Below are positions 13,490-22,908 of a stretch of 64,000 nt of DNA, in pieces (positions within the stretch are counted from its first letter, which is position 1; each line of letters begins with the position of its first letter). Position numbers and translations under genes: made by a program. Origin of the DNA: Proales similis (Eukaryota; Rotifera; Eurotatoria; Ploima; Proalidae); contig JAGVRJ010000003.1 in NCBI GenBank assembly GCA_019059635.1, positions 868,001 to 932,000 on the forward strand, in the 5' to 3' direction. Below the pieces are notes generated by a model, which was given only the letters and a program-made list of their open reading frames with translations, ran no database searches and was not told the DNA's origin.

Positions 13490-14224
13490 GTCCGCCTTCT
13501 TCTTGGTCTCGCTTACTTGTCTACGTGTGAGCTGGTCATTCGAAGGGTTAGTGAGTCTAATAAGAGCAAGATTCGCCTTGCTTCGACTCTGCCCTTTGTT
13601 TCCCCCCGCTAAGGCCAATAAGTTGGGCACGCGCTCGTGGCCGCAAATGTCTAAGAGTTCGAGCCAAAAATAAAACAGTGTTGTCATATGTAAAAATGTC
13701 AAACTCGCGCCAGCGTGTAACTTACGGCAAATTTGGTCCGAAATGCCCAAAATATCTACAAAGACGTGCCCAAGCCAGGTCAGTGGCGGCTTGAAGACGG
13801 TCGATAGCTGACTTGTAAAATATGTAGCGAGATAGAGTAGCTGGGCTTATTGAAAACGCTTGCCTCGATCTATTGATGATGAATCGGGTGAAAATGAGTG
13901 GCGTTAATTAATCCATGCTGGCTGGCAAGCGAGAGCGTCGAATGATAATTTGGAAGATAAACAAGCAACCAAATAGATGTGAGTTGGCGAGTCGGTGGCT
14001 CAGGCACCACTACCGGTCAAGTAAACATAATGAGCGCTTCACTTCTTATCTTAGACCGGGTCCGATCCGCTCCGCACATTAATCCGTGCTGAGCAGTGAG
14101 CGCTCAGTCCATCTCGTGTCTGTGTGCGCGCGGGTGCCCTCTCCTCTTGGCCCCACTCTAATGACCTTATTTAGCCGTGTCGAGTCAGATGAGTTCTAAA
14201 CGCTGAGGATGGCGCCGAATCACT

Positions 14225-14243
14225 TTCTCTCTCTCTCTCTCTC
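14225..14243. repeat. (CT)n microsatellite
   Basis: Second CT run in the filamin/PFDN6 upstream interval, about nine repeats. Confidence 0.8.
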
Positions 14244-15775
14244 GCCTGCGCCTCATATTATCAAGCGCTCACTTTATTGAGCCAGACCAGATTGTGCTGG
14301 CCTAATCGAATCGACCCGATTTATGAAGCAATTTTGCATTTTTGGCTCCTCTAGACCGGACTTGACATTCTATCGGACCAGCGTGGACTCATTTATCATC
14401 AATGTGATGACATTAATCGAGTAAGAGTCTGAACGCTGGCTAAAGCGGGAGCAGACGATCTCGCCAAACTGGATTATTGTTGTTGTTGTTGCTTGAAGGT
14501 TCGAATTATGACGAGATGAGATTGTCCAAGTGATGATGCTATTTGTTCTTAATATTGAAGCTCCTATTGGCCTCGACAAACCTCGAAAGCAAATAAAGTA
14601 GACTGACTCTGCGACGCACTCACACAATAGAACACTGAACGGTTCAACCCATTAAAGGCCGCTGAAGACGGGTCTTTTTTATTTCTGATCCACCGGATAC
14701 CTAAGTGCTATTCGGTGAGTGAGCGAGCTGGTGTGTGTTGCGAATTGGCTGCAAATGCCATAGATGCCGTGTGGGCGCATACAGAGTCTCAAGCGAGGCA
14801 AACTTGAACTCGACTGCAAAGCAGATTAATGAGCTCAAATTGAGTTGGCTCCATGCCGCCTTTGTGCCTAATATATCTGCTGAAAGAATGCTATTGGCGT
14901 GCGCCTCACAGCATAATCCCACACGGTTGAACTTGAAGCGCCCGCGCTATTATGTTCTGCTGATCGAGCTTCTTGATTGCCTCGGACTTATGCGCTTTAT
15001 CTTAGCTGAGCGATTTATCATGCTTATCGTTGATGCCGTTGGCTTGATCGACTTTGACTCGGCAAATGTTCGAGCGGCCAAGAGGCGCATACTGGAACAG
15101 ATAGACGATTATGAGCAAAGGTAGCGGCTGATTTGAAACAATAGAAGAGCCGAGCCTGAATCATTTGGAATGATCATGATCATCTCTCGGAGGCGTTTTG
15201 GCATCAACACAAACCCGATTCGCGTGGGCAAGAGAGAGAGAGAGCGAAAGAACCTTGATTCTACCAGCTGGCCCTATCCAGTCGGCATCGAATCAAACTC
15301 ATTATCAGCATTCTCACCATTCGTATTCTAGCTGAATTCAAAGCCGCCTACACAATCGAATTGTTTATCAATTGCCAAGTAAAATACATTCGGTAATCTT
15401 AAAGCGCCATTGAACAGGCTGCCAGAGTAAATCGATACCAAGCGAATTTTAAACAAAGTTATTTAAATTGGATACCTTTACTCTTGATAGGAAAAAATGG
15501 GAAAATAAAGATTGAGTCGATTGGAAGAACAAGAAGCAATTAAGACCGTTCGTTAAGATTAGAAGCAAATTGTATTAGAACGAGCGGATGAGTTTTAATT
15601 TAGGTTAGTTCTGTGCATAGTTACAGAGTTCATACGGAATCCAAGTGAACGTGCATGAATGCGAGTCATTGGCATTTGTGTATGTTTCAGTTCGCCTCAA
15701 CTTGCTCAGGTCAGTTTAAGAAACAGAAAAAAATAAGAAAATAAAGCGCAAGTAAATTAGAAAAAAGAAGAAAGC

Positions 15776-16359
15776 ATGGAAGCGCTGCAGAAAAAGTTCG
15801 AAGAAAGTCTGGGAAAGTATCAAAAGTGCCAGTCTGGTATGTGAAATTTTTGTTGGCTTATGCTTAACGCCGCGCTAATGAACTGAACGCCGAAAGAACT
15901 CAACAAGCACGTTTCCCAGCGTCAGCTTTTAGAATCTCAGCTCACTGAGAATAAGTTCGTCCAAGAGGTAGACAAGAAAAACTGAGCGCTGTGTTCATGA
16001 GCTAGCTTCTTGAGCGCATGCTTTCCTCAAAAGGAGCTCGATTTAGTCAAAGAGGAAGACGACTCGGTCTATAAACTAATCGGACCGGTCTTGGTGAAGC
16101 AAGAGCTCGCCGAAGCCAAGCAGACAGTTGGCAAGCGAATAGAATACATTCAGAACGAAATGTAAGTAGAAATGAAGAAAATAAACAAGAAAGCAAGCAG
16201 CGTGTAAATGGAATGAATATAAATAAAATAAACAACAGCAAGAGGCACGAAAAGTCCATTAAAGAAGCAGAGAGCCAGCAGGAGAAATTCAGAGAGAGTC
16301 TAGCTCAGATACAAACCCAACTCCAGCAGGCCAGACTCAAACAAGCAACAGCCAAATAA
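15776..16359 (+). CDS. PFDN6: Prefoldin subunit 6
   Basis: Exons 15776–15836, 15897–15967, 16034–16161 and 16239–16359 join to 381 nt, 126 residues, close to the usual length of about 129. The protein is a beta-type prefoldin subunit: two long helices flank a short hairpin with the family signature YKLIGPVLVKQ, followed by EAKQTVGKRIEYIQ. Prefoldin is a hexameric cytosolic chaperone that hands nascent actin and tubulin to the CCT chaperonin; subunit 6 is one of its four beta-type subunits. The start ATG lies just after an A-rich stretch and gives the normal N-terminal helix. AATAAA is at 16453–16458. Introns are 60, 66 and 77 bp. Confidence 0.93.
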
Positions 16360-16683
16360 TGGAAACCGCTCCAATCTGCTGCCAATCATCACCGTGGTCG
16401 TCCTTATCATCAAAGCTCTCCACATCCTTTAATATATTCTTTCTATTTGCTGAATAAACTGGCGTGCCAAGTCTATTTGTTTCCAATTTTATTTCACCCC
16501 TGCCAGATTGGCTGGCAAGCATTTTGGCGCCGAAAGAAATGAGAAAATAGAAATTAGAAAAAGCGAACATTTAACAGTGAAATTGGCGCTGCGTGATCGA
16601 ATCGATTTATTAAATCGATCTAATTTGAAAGATGATGCGAAAATGGCAACAAGCAAATTGAAAATCTAATTAATCAATCAATC

Positions 16684-16818
16684 ATGTTTTCATTTAATTC
16701 GGACAAGCAGAGCCAAGAACTAGTGACGCGTAACATTCAAATCATTAACGAGCCATTTCTGACCCAGATTGTCGACAAGAGGTCAGCATCCGACGCTTTG
16801 CTCAGATCACAGCGTTAA
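16684..16818 (+). CDS. Possible 44-residue short ORF or first exon
   Basis: An ATG at 16684 opens 44 codons ending in TAA. The stretch up to 16781 (MFSFNSDKQ… to IVDKR) is followed by AG|GTCAGC, a reasonable splice donor. I could not join it in phase to the larger reading frame at 16960: the obvious acceptors lead to stops. It could be a small protein, an upstream ORF, or an exon of a transcript I have not solved. No family is recognised. Confidence 0.2.
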   Translation: MFSFNSDKQSQELVTRNIQIINEPFLTQIVDKRSASDALLRSQR

Positions 16819-16959
16819 AATTCGTCTCGTAGTCGAATTCAGAGCCGATTCGCCCTTAAATTCTTACAATTCTTTAGGCGCCTCTGAATTAAGTCACAAT
16901 TCAGTTTGAATGCTTAGCTCGTGCACGCCCCATTTGACACGTACGTTTTAAGTGCGGTC

Positions 16960-18708
16960 ATGTTTTACTTCAATCCATCTTGCGTTAACAACCCAGGACG
17001 CATCGAGCGGCAGTTCGACCTGGATTTGTTCGAGTCCACTCATTCGCTAAATCCGACCATTCACTATCATGAAGAATACGTCTATCCGTTTGAGCGCGGC
17101 CTATCCGGTCCAGCGTTCCGTCCAAGCCGGAGCGTATATCTCCATCTTCCTGACTTAACACTTCCGGCCGCCACTCGGCTTTGCAACCAGGAATTTGTCG
17201 AATACCGTCAGATGCGAAAAAATCGTCGCCGTTCGCATTGCCGAGAGACCTGTCTAAGTTGTGTGGTGAATCAAAATCGCCAACGTTTCAGTAATCCTGC
17301 CGCGTCCATTTCGTCCAAGCAGAGCTTGTCGACGCGCGACTTGTATCGAATTTCCAGGGGCGAAGAACAGCATCGGCAAATGTTTCCCAAGTTCTCCAAA
17401 AGCAAGTCGTACGAGAAACTCTACGGCAAAATGTTCGACACATTCAAAGTACTGCCGAACCCGAGGAAGAACATCAAGAGGAGCTCGACGCCGAGAAAGA
17501 GAAAAACGTCGAAAAAAGCGTCCAAGACTGACACGGGCACGTCGCCCATAAAACAGCTGAACAGTAGCAGCATGGTTAAAGATAAGGAGATAGGTGAAGC
17601 CGCCTGTCCAGCTCTGCCGCCCCCGGCGCCCCCCATGGATGACGACCTGTTCAGGCCGTTGGAGTCGACCGCATTCTCGCGCACATCTCGCCTCAGAAAA
17701 GAGCTAAGTCGTAGCGCGGGCGAAGAGACCGCCAAGAGCTTCGACGCCGTCGTCAACGAATTAAAGAGCAAACTGAACAGAGTTCGCAACAAGTCTCAGG
17801 AAGTTTTCTCAACTAGTCTCAACAAGCAGGCTCTGGAAATCGAGCAAATTGACCTTAAGCGAGTGATTAGAACAGACTGTTCCCAACAGCAGAGCGCTGT
17901 CTCTTCAACAAACGAAAATCGACTGGTCGAAATGCTATTGGCCGAGAAAAAGAAACTGCGGCCTGTGAGAAGCTGCTGCTCGGATCAAGTAGAAACAGAC
18001 GAAACTGACACAGGCCTTGATAGCAGCTGTCAGTTCAAGTCTTCAATGCAGCCCGTGCAAATTGACTTGTCGATTGGAGATCGAACAAACTCGGACTCAG
18101 CTTCATCAAGGACCGGTTACGTTGCAGAAAGAATCCGCGTATGGAACTCGAGCGTTTGTTTGGCAAAGAGCAGCTCGAGTGTTCTGAGCGCCGAGTCGAG
18201 CACAGATGCCAAGCCAGCAATCAATCGTTCAGTTGGTCAAAAAAGCCGATTGCGCAACATGTTTGCGCTGAGCACGCGAAATCTGCTCGACGAGCGAAAC
18301 TATTCTACGGACGATCGTGAAAGCGTTGAGTCCAATTTCAATCAGTCGAGTTGTGACGGCTCAACGACTTTGAAAGTTGTGTCTCTTCTGAGCACAACAA
18401 GCGCGGCTACGGCCAAATCTTCTGAATGTCTTGTTAGACGATCACCACGAATAGAAAGAATTCGCCTAAAGCCCTTAGCTCCACTGGCCCCGATCGATGC
18501 GAATCGCACTCTATCACTCAATGCGTTGAATAAAATCGGTGAGCTGAGCAGCGAAACAAGCCAAATCAGGCCGAATCAAGAAGGGCGAGACGCGAGTTAC
18601 AAATCAATTCTGGAGCCTTGTGTCGGAGAGCGTGATCTCAGCCAATTAAATGATTATTTCGAAAAGCTCTCAATACAGCTGAGAAGTCTTCGTAAAAAAA
18701 ACGTTTAA
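16960..18708 (+). CDS. Unrecognised basic, Ser-rich 582-residue protein
   Basis: A single open frame from ATG 16960 to TAA 18708; an in-frame TAG at 16915 limits upstream extension unless an exon is spliced in. The N-terminal 120 residues are moderately ordered in composition, with Tyr/Phe/Pro motifs and a small Cys cluster (CRETCLSC). The rest is rich in Ser, Lys and Arg and looks disordered. A proline stretch (PALPPPAPPMDDD) could bind SH3, EVH1 or profilin-type partners. It is followed by an amphipathic segment, FDAVVNELKSKLNRV. No signal peptide or membrane segment is seen. I do not recognise a family, and cytoskeletal or nuclear roles would be guesswork. AATAAA is at 18726–18731, and the next gene begins within 100 bp. 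Confidence 0.7.
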   Translation: MFYFNPSCVNNPGRIERQFDLDLFESTHSLNPTIHYHEEYVYPFERGLSGPAFRPSRSVYLHLPDLTLPAATRLCNQEFVEYRQMRKNRRRSHCRETCLSCVVNQNRQRFSNPAASISSKQSLSTRDLYRISRGEEQHRQMFPKFSKSKSYEKLYGKMFDTFKVLPNPRKNIKRSSTPRKRKTSKKASKTDTGTSPIKQLNSSSMVKDKEIGEAACPALPPPAPPMDDDLFRPLESTAFSRTSRLRKELSRSAGEETAKSFDAVVNELKSKLNRVRNKSQEVFSTSLNKQALEIEQIDLKRVIRTDCSQQQSAVSSTNENRLVEMLLAEKKKLRPVRSCCSDQVETDETDTGLDSSCQFKSSMQPVQIDLSIGDRTNSDSASSRTGYVAERIRVWNSSVCLAKSSSSVLSAESSTDAKPAINRSVGQKSRLRNMFALSTRNLLDERNYSTDDRESVESNFNQSSCDGSTTLKVVSLLSTTSAATAKSSECLVRRSPRIERIRLKPLAPLAPIDANRTLSLNALNKIGELSSETSQIRPNQEGRDASYKSILEPCVGERDLSQLNDYFEKLSIQLRSLRKKNV

Positions 18709-18797
18709 TTTTTAAATTTAATTTAAATAAACATTTCCGACTCAAAGTCGAGTTTGTTCTGAAGCGCCTGTGATTCAACACGACCGGGACGAATGAA

Positions 18798-19603
18798 ATG
18801 AGCTCTCAAGAGCGGAATTGTTGGTCGTCTGAAGTGCAGCTCAATAAAAAAAAAGCAATGGAAGCCTCGCCCCTGAGATTGCAGGAGAGAAAACATCGAG
18901 AGATGTTCAAATCGCCGGGAGTTCACGTTAATAAAGCAGCCGAGGGCAATTTCAGTGGAGGCGCGACTTGGCGCGCCGATTACAAACGCCGCTGCTTTGC
19001 GGAGTTTAAAAAGAGTCGACAAAAACTCATCAGCCGGTTCAGAAATTTCAAGGTCTTTCCATCTCTTTGCTTTGACTAAGTTTTTGACTTTTCCTAACTC
19101 TTGCTGGCTAGATCGACGACGATTCCAAGCCAAGTCAATTCAAAGATATTCTTCAAAGTGAGCTAGAGAAAATCTGTCTTTTGGAGGCCAAGACCGAAAC
19201 AATGTCGATCGAGGAGGCGCTGCAAATTTACAAAGAAATTCAGAACGAGCTGATTGGCGGCCTAACCGACGAGCAGCTGGAAAAAATAGCCGAAGAAGAA
19301 GAGCGCGAGGCAAAGGCGCTCGAGTCAATGAACGAAATCAACATCGTGTGTCCTATTTGCCAGGTGGCCAGGCTATGCGAAGATTTCTATTTTATAAAAT
19401 GCTCAAATCCCAACGGCTGCGTGGTGATGTTTGAAAAAGGCAGAACGAATGTCGATCTGAACTCTCTTGGTCAGAGGCTAGAGCTGGCCGTTCAGCGTCA
19501 TGATTGTTCTCAGACACCAGTTTTTCAGTTCAATAACTCAGCAAACGAATGCTCTCTTCTCATGTCATGTCCGACTTGTGATCTCATGCTCTTTCTTATT
19601 TAA
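18798..19603 (+). CDS. RPAIN: RPA-interacting protein (RIP)
   Basis: Exons 18798–19052 and 19112–19603 join in phase to 248 residues. The N-terminus has the basic RIP motif (YKRRCFAEFKKSRQKLISRF). The middle is acidic and helical. The C-terminus carries the family's Cys-rich zinc-binding domain: CPICQVARLC, KCSNPNGC, then HDCSQTPVFQF and LLMSCPTCDL. RPAIN binds replication protein A and aids its nuclear import for DNA replication and repair. An in-frame ATG at 18858 is an alternative start that more closely resembles the short N-terminus of vertebrate homologues. AATAAA is at 19689–19694. Confidence 0.9.
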
Positions 19604-20004
19604 CTCTTTCGCCCCGGTCTCGGGTCCCTAATTCAGCCATCCGTTCATTCATAAACTAATGTAATAATATCAAAACAATTTGAAAGCAAATAAACTCTGG
19701 ACATAGCCACTGATTGGCCTTATTCTTTTTTAATTCGACTATTTTGGTCGAATATTTGAAACTCGACTCGGCGTTTAATGTCAGAAATTGCGATTTATTT
19801 GAGGCAAAGACAATTGTGAGCGTCGGCCCGTGCAAATGAGAAATTAAAGAGCAGATATTTTGTCACTTTAGATTCGATCTGCCCAATCAAACTCATAATC
19901 GCACACTGGTCTTCTTTTTTAAATTGATGACGATTTGCCGGAACGTCCTGAACTAACTTTCGTTTAAAAGGCTCCTCGCTTCTGGTGTTATTTTAGCGAT
20001 AAAA
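19604..20004. other. Short intergenic stretch RPAIN–SRP14
   Basis: Contains the RPAIN 3' end with AATAAA at 19689–19694 and presumably the SRP14 promoter. No further exon is seen. Confidence 0.5.
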
Positions 20005-20349
20005 ATGGTCCTGCTCGACAACACACAGTTTCTGACCGAACTCACCAAGTTCTATGAAAAGGCCAAGATTGCCGGCACAGTTTGCGTGACAATGAAGCGC
20101 TACGACGGTCGTACCAAGCCGAAGAGCAAGAAAACCGTCGAACCACAGCCGCCGGAGCCAAAAGAGTACCAGTGCTTGATGCGGGCGACGCTCGGCTCCA
20201 AGAAGATAAGCACCGTGGTGTCGGCCAAGAACATGCCCAAGTTCCAGTCGTCTTACTCTAACCTCATTCGCGGCAACATCGAGCTGAGCAAGAAAGCCAA
20301 AAAGCCGGAAGGTGTCAATAAAAAGAAAAAATCAAAACCGTCGAGTTAG
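20005..20349 (+). CDS. SRP14: Signal recognition particle 14 kDa subunit
   Basis: An intronless gene for 114 residues. The start MVLLDNTQFLTELTKFYEKA, the central VCVTMKRYDGRTKP and the segment LMRATLGSKKISTVVS are typical of SRP14. The C-terminus is the expected Lys-rich tail. SRP14 pairs with SRP9 to bind the Alu domain of SRP RNA and pause elongation while the ribosome docks at the ER. The poly(A) signal is at 20423–20428. Being intronless is unusual in this gene-dense, intron-rich neighbourhood, but the protein is short. Confidence 0.95.
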   Translation: MVLLDNTQFLTELTKFYEKAKIAGTVCVTMKRYDGRTKPKSKKTVEPQPPEPKEYQCLMRATLGSKKISTVVSAKNMPKFQSSYSNLIRGNIELSKKAKKPEGVNKKKKSKPSS

Positions 20350-20540
20350 CCTGATTTTGCGCTCAATTTCTGCCAGTTTCAACTCGTCGCCAATAAGTTT
20401 CTCTTTAATCTGTTTGCTTCTGAATAAATTTTAGTAAAGCGATCCAGTTCACTTCCGAAAATAAGAAAGAGGCCTGAAGTTCTCTCTCTAATTCTGCCCT
20501 ACCCACTTGCCTAATCGTCAGCTCATAAAAGAGCCGCTAG

Positions 20541-22595
20541 ATGAAAATGGCGGCTCGTGTCCCAGTTCAGAATGGGGATATCAAGGTAGTCAACTACAAC
20601 CGGTTCAAAATTAAGCGCCGACTGGCCAAAGACCAGTCTTATGCTGAAAACTTAGTTCGTGTCGTTGAGTACCTATTGAACCCATGCAACGATTTGCCCA
20701 TAAACTCGACCGATCTTCTCCTCACACTTAAATGCAAAAATGCAGTCAAAATCAGCTTGGAAATGCTTCATCAAATTTTCATCGAATTGAGCACAATCTA
20801 TGAGGCGATTAGGTAAATTTTTCAGACCCGGCTGTTTTCGCTTACCATCAGACTGGGAATTCCGAAACAAAACAAGACTCGAAGCAAAAGTGAACATATT
20901 CCGCCAGCGCTTTTTAAGAATTTTAACGATCAATACCGACAAAGTAAGCTTGTAAATGTCGAATATTGTTCGGTTTTTCATGGACACTTTTTTAGCTGAA
21001 CGCTTTGGCTTCCCGGTTCGATCTCATTGAAGAACCAGACTCAATTGGTCTGAATCTTGACGATTTCAAGTAAGTGGTTCATTTGAAGAAACGACTTTTG
21101 TTGCCTTGGATTTACTCTTTCTTAAAGAAAGCAGCAGAATCTGGTCTCAACAAGAGATGAGATTGAGGTTAGATTTGTCTCTGTAGAGAGCAGACCTCAA
21201 AATGAAATAAATAAATAAACCCAAAAAGGAATTGATATCGACGCCGTCTTTCCTTGAAAGTCAAGTGCAAACCAATGACTACTTGAGTAATCAGCTGCTG
21301 ACCAAGCCCACTGCCCTGGTAGCGCTTTTCTTTTTTGTCCAAACATGCGCAAACATGCCCAACATTTGTCCCAACATGGCCTTTGTTGGCGCTTATTCTC
21401 GTTTATCCGCAGGACACATTGAAACGCGATAAAGTCAAATGCAAACAAAGTAAAGAAGAGTGAACTGGATCTTTGTTTAGCTTGTTTAATTAAACTTGCG
21501 ATTTTTCTCAAACTTTAGCACATGTGCAAGAATACTGCGATTATAGCACGAGAGAAGAGTGCCAGCAGGCAAGCTCGACAGGCAGCTGTAATAAAATTCA
21601 CTTCAAGAGGATTATTCGTCCTCACACAGATGGTAAAGATCGTGATGCACAAAGGCCTTTTTCAGTCGTTGCCATTTTTGAAAATTTCTTTCCAAGTTTC
21701 GCTGGGCGACTGCTCGTTCTTGAACACTTGCTACAACATAAACAGCTGCAAAGTAGGTTGACAGGCTCTATGCTGCTTCGTTTGGGTGGTTGTATTCACT
21801 TTCCGTCCTTCAAGTACATTCACTACGAAGTTGACTTGAACGATGTGAACCAGCAGCTAAGCCAAAGCTCGTACATGGCCTATTGGGACTTGAATGTCTA
21901 CAAGATTCCGCCACAATGGATAAAGTGTGATCTGAGAACAATGGACATGAGCATTTTGGGGCAGTTCAGCGTTATAATGGCCGGTGGGTGCTGTAGAGAT
22001 TCGCCACTTGGCTACTGGTTGTCTTGAACTTGACTGCTATGTAGATCCACCGTGGGATATTCATATGGAACTTCCATATGGCACGATGGCCGACGATGAG
22101 ATGCGCAAACTTGACATTCCCTCTCTCCAAACAGAAGGCTACATTTTCCTCTGGGTGACTGGACGTGCCATGGAACTCGGACGAGAACTGCTCAAAGAGT
22201 GGAACTATGAACGAGTCGATGAACTGATTTGGGTGAAAACTAACCAACTACAGAAAATAATTCGAACAGGCCGCACTGGCCATTGGCTGAACCATGGCAA
22301 AGAGCATTGTCTGGTGGGTGTAAAAGGCAATCCCGATCCCAGGCTCTTCAATCCGGGCATTGACTGCGATATAATTGTGTCAGAAGTGCGAGAAACTTCG
22401 CACAAGCCGGACGAAGTCTACGGAATCATTGAGCGCCTCTCGCCGGGCACTCGAAAGTGCGAGCTGTTCGGACGTCCACACAATCTGCAGCCGAACTGGA
22501 TAACGCTGGGTAATCAGCTGGATGGAATCAGACTGGTCGAACCCGATCTGGTCGCCAGATTCAAAGCTCGCTATCCGGACGGACAAATTTCCTAG
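20541..22595 (+). CDS. METTL3: N6-adenosine mRNA methyltransferase catalytic subunit
   Basis: Ten exons: 20541–20812, 20877–20943, 20996–21069, 21128–21167, 21229–21318, 21413–21449, 21519–21632, 21697–21752, 21815–21983 and 22045–22595. They total 1,470 nt, 489 residues, all in phase. The N-terminal half is helical and less conserved. Two CCCH zinc fingers follow ([13 protein letters not shown] … KIHFKR and [20 protein letters not shown]). The MT-A70 domain has [15 protein letters not shown] with the catalytic DPPW, then [28 protein letters not shown] and [16 protein letters not shown]3 forms the m6A writer with METTL14 on nuclear mRNA. The intron at 21984–22044 splits the Asp codon of DPPW. 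AATAAA lies near 22637. The first three splice junctions are chosen by phase and intron size and are less certain than the rest. Confidence 0.93.
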
Positions 22596-22908
22596 TTCTT
22601 TAAAATCTATTTCACGTTGCTAGTGTGAATTTTTTCAATAAACTTCTTATTTATTCATTCATGTAAAATTAATATGAACTGCACAATGAAAATGAACTTG
22701 AAACTTACTAAAAAATTTAAAATTTGAACGTTGAGAATATTTTTAAAGCGCCCTGATCAGAATGTATACAAAAATCTATTTATTTGATTATTTCAATAAA
22801 TAGCCTTAGAAAATGAAGAAAATACCGTAAGAGGCATGGCTTGTGGGAAAAGATTACCATCAAATTGATTGATTGTTAAAAAAAATGAATAATTGATAAA
22901 TGATTGAT
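22596..22908. other. Convergent 3' interval METTL3/ADAM10
   Basis: Holds the METTL3 poly(A) signal near 22637 and, on the minus strand, an AATAAA at 22779–22784 suited to ADAM10. AT-rich, with no exon seen. Confidence 0.6.

Larger units (their letters stand above)
12829..15775. other. Long non-coding interval, divergent filamin/PFDN6 upstream region
   Basis: Filamin starts leftward at 12828 and prefoldin 6 starts rightward at 15776. The 2.9 kb between them contains no exon I can support. It holds CT/GA microsatellites at about 13474–13489, 14225–14243 and 15231–15244, several AT-rich stretches, and an 18-base string at 14646–14663 that recurs at the right end of the window. By far the longest gap between genes here, it is a good place for filamin 5' UTR exons and enhancers. 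Confidence 0.5.

Noticed and set aside
14735..15124. 129-codon open frame on the plus strand upstream of PFDN6
   Set aside because: No family resemblance, odd Cys/Leu composition, no splice partner and no clear poly(A) signal; most likely a chance frame in the non-coding interval.
20813..20851. 39-bp intron in METTL3
   Set aside because: It leads to a stop after the next junction; the acceptor at 20876 keeps all later phases consistent.
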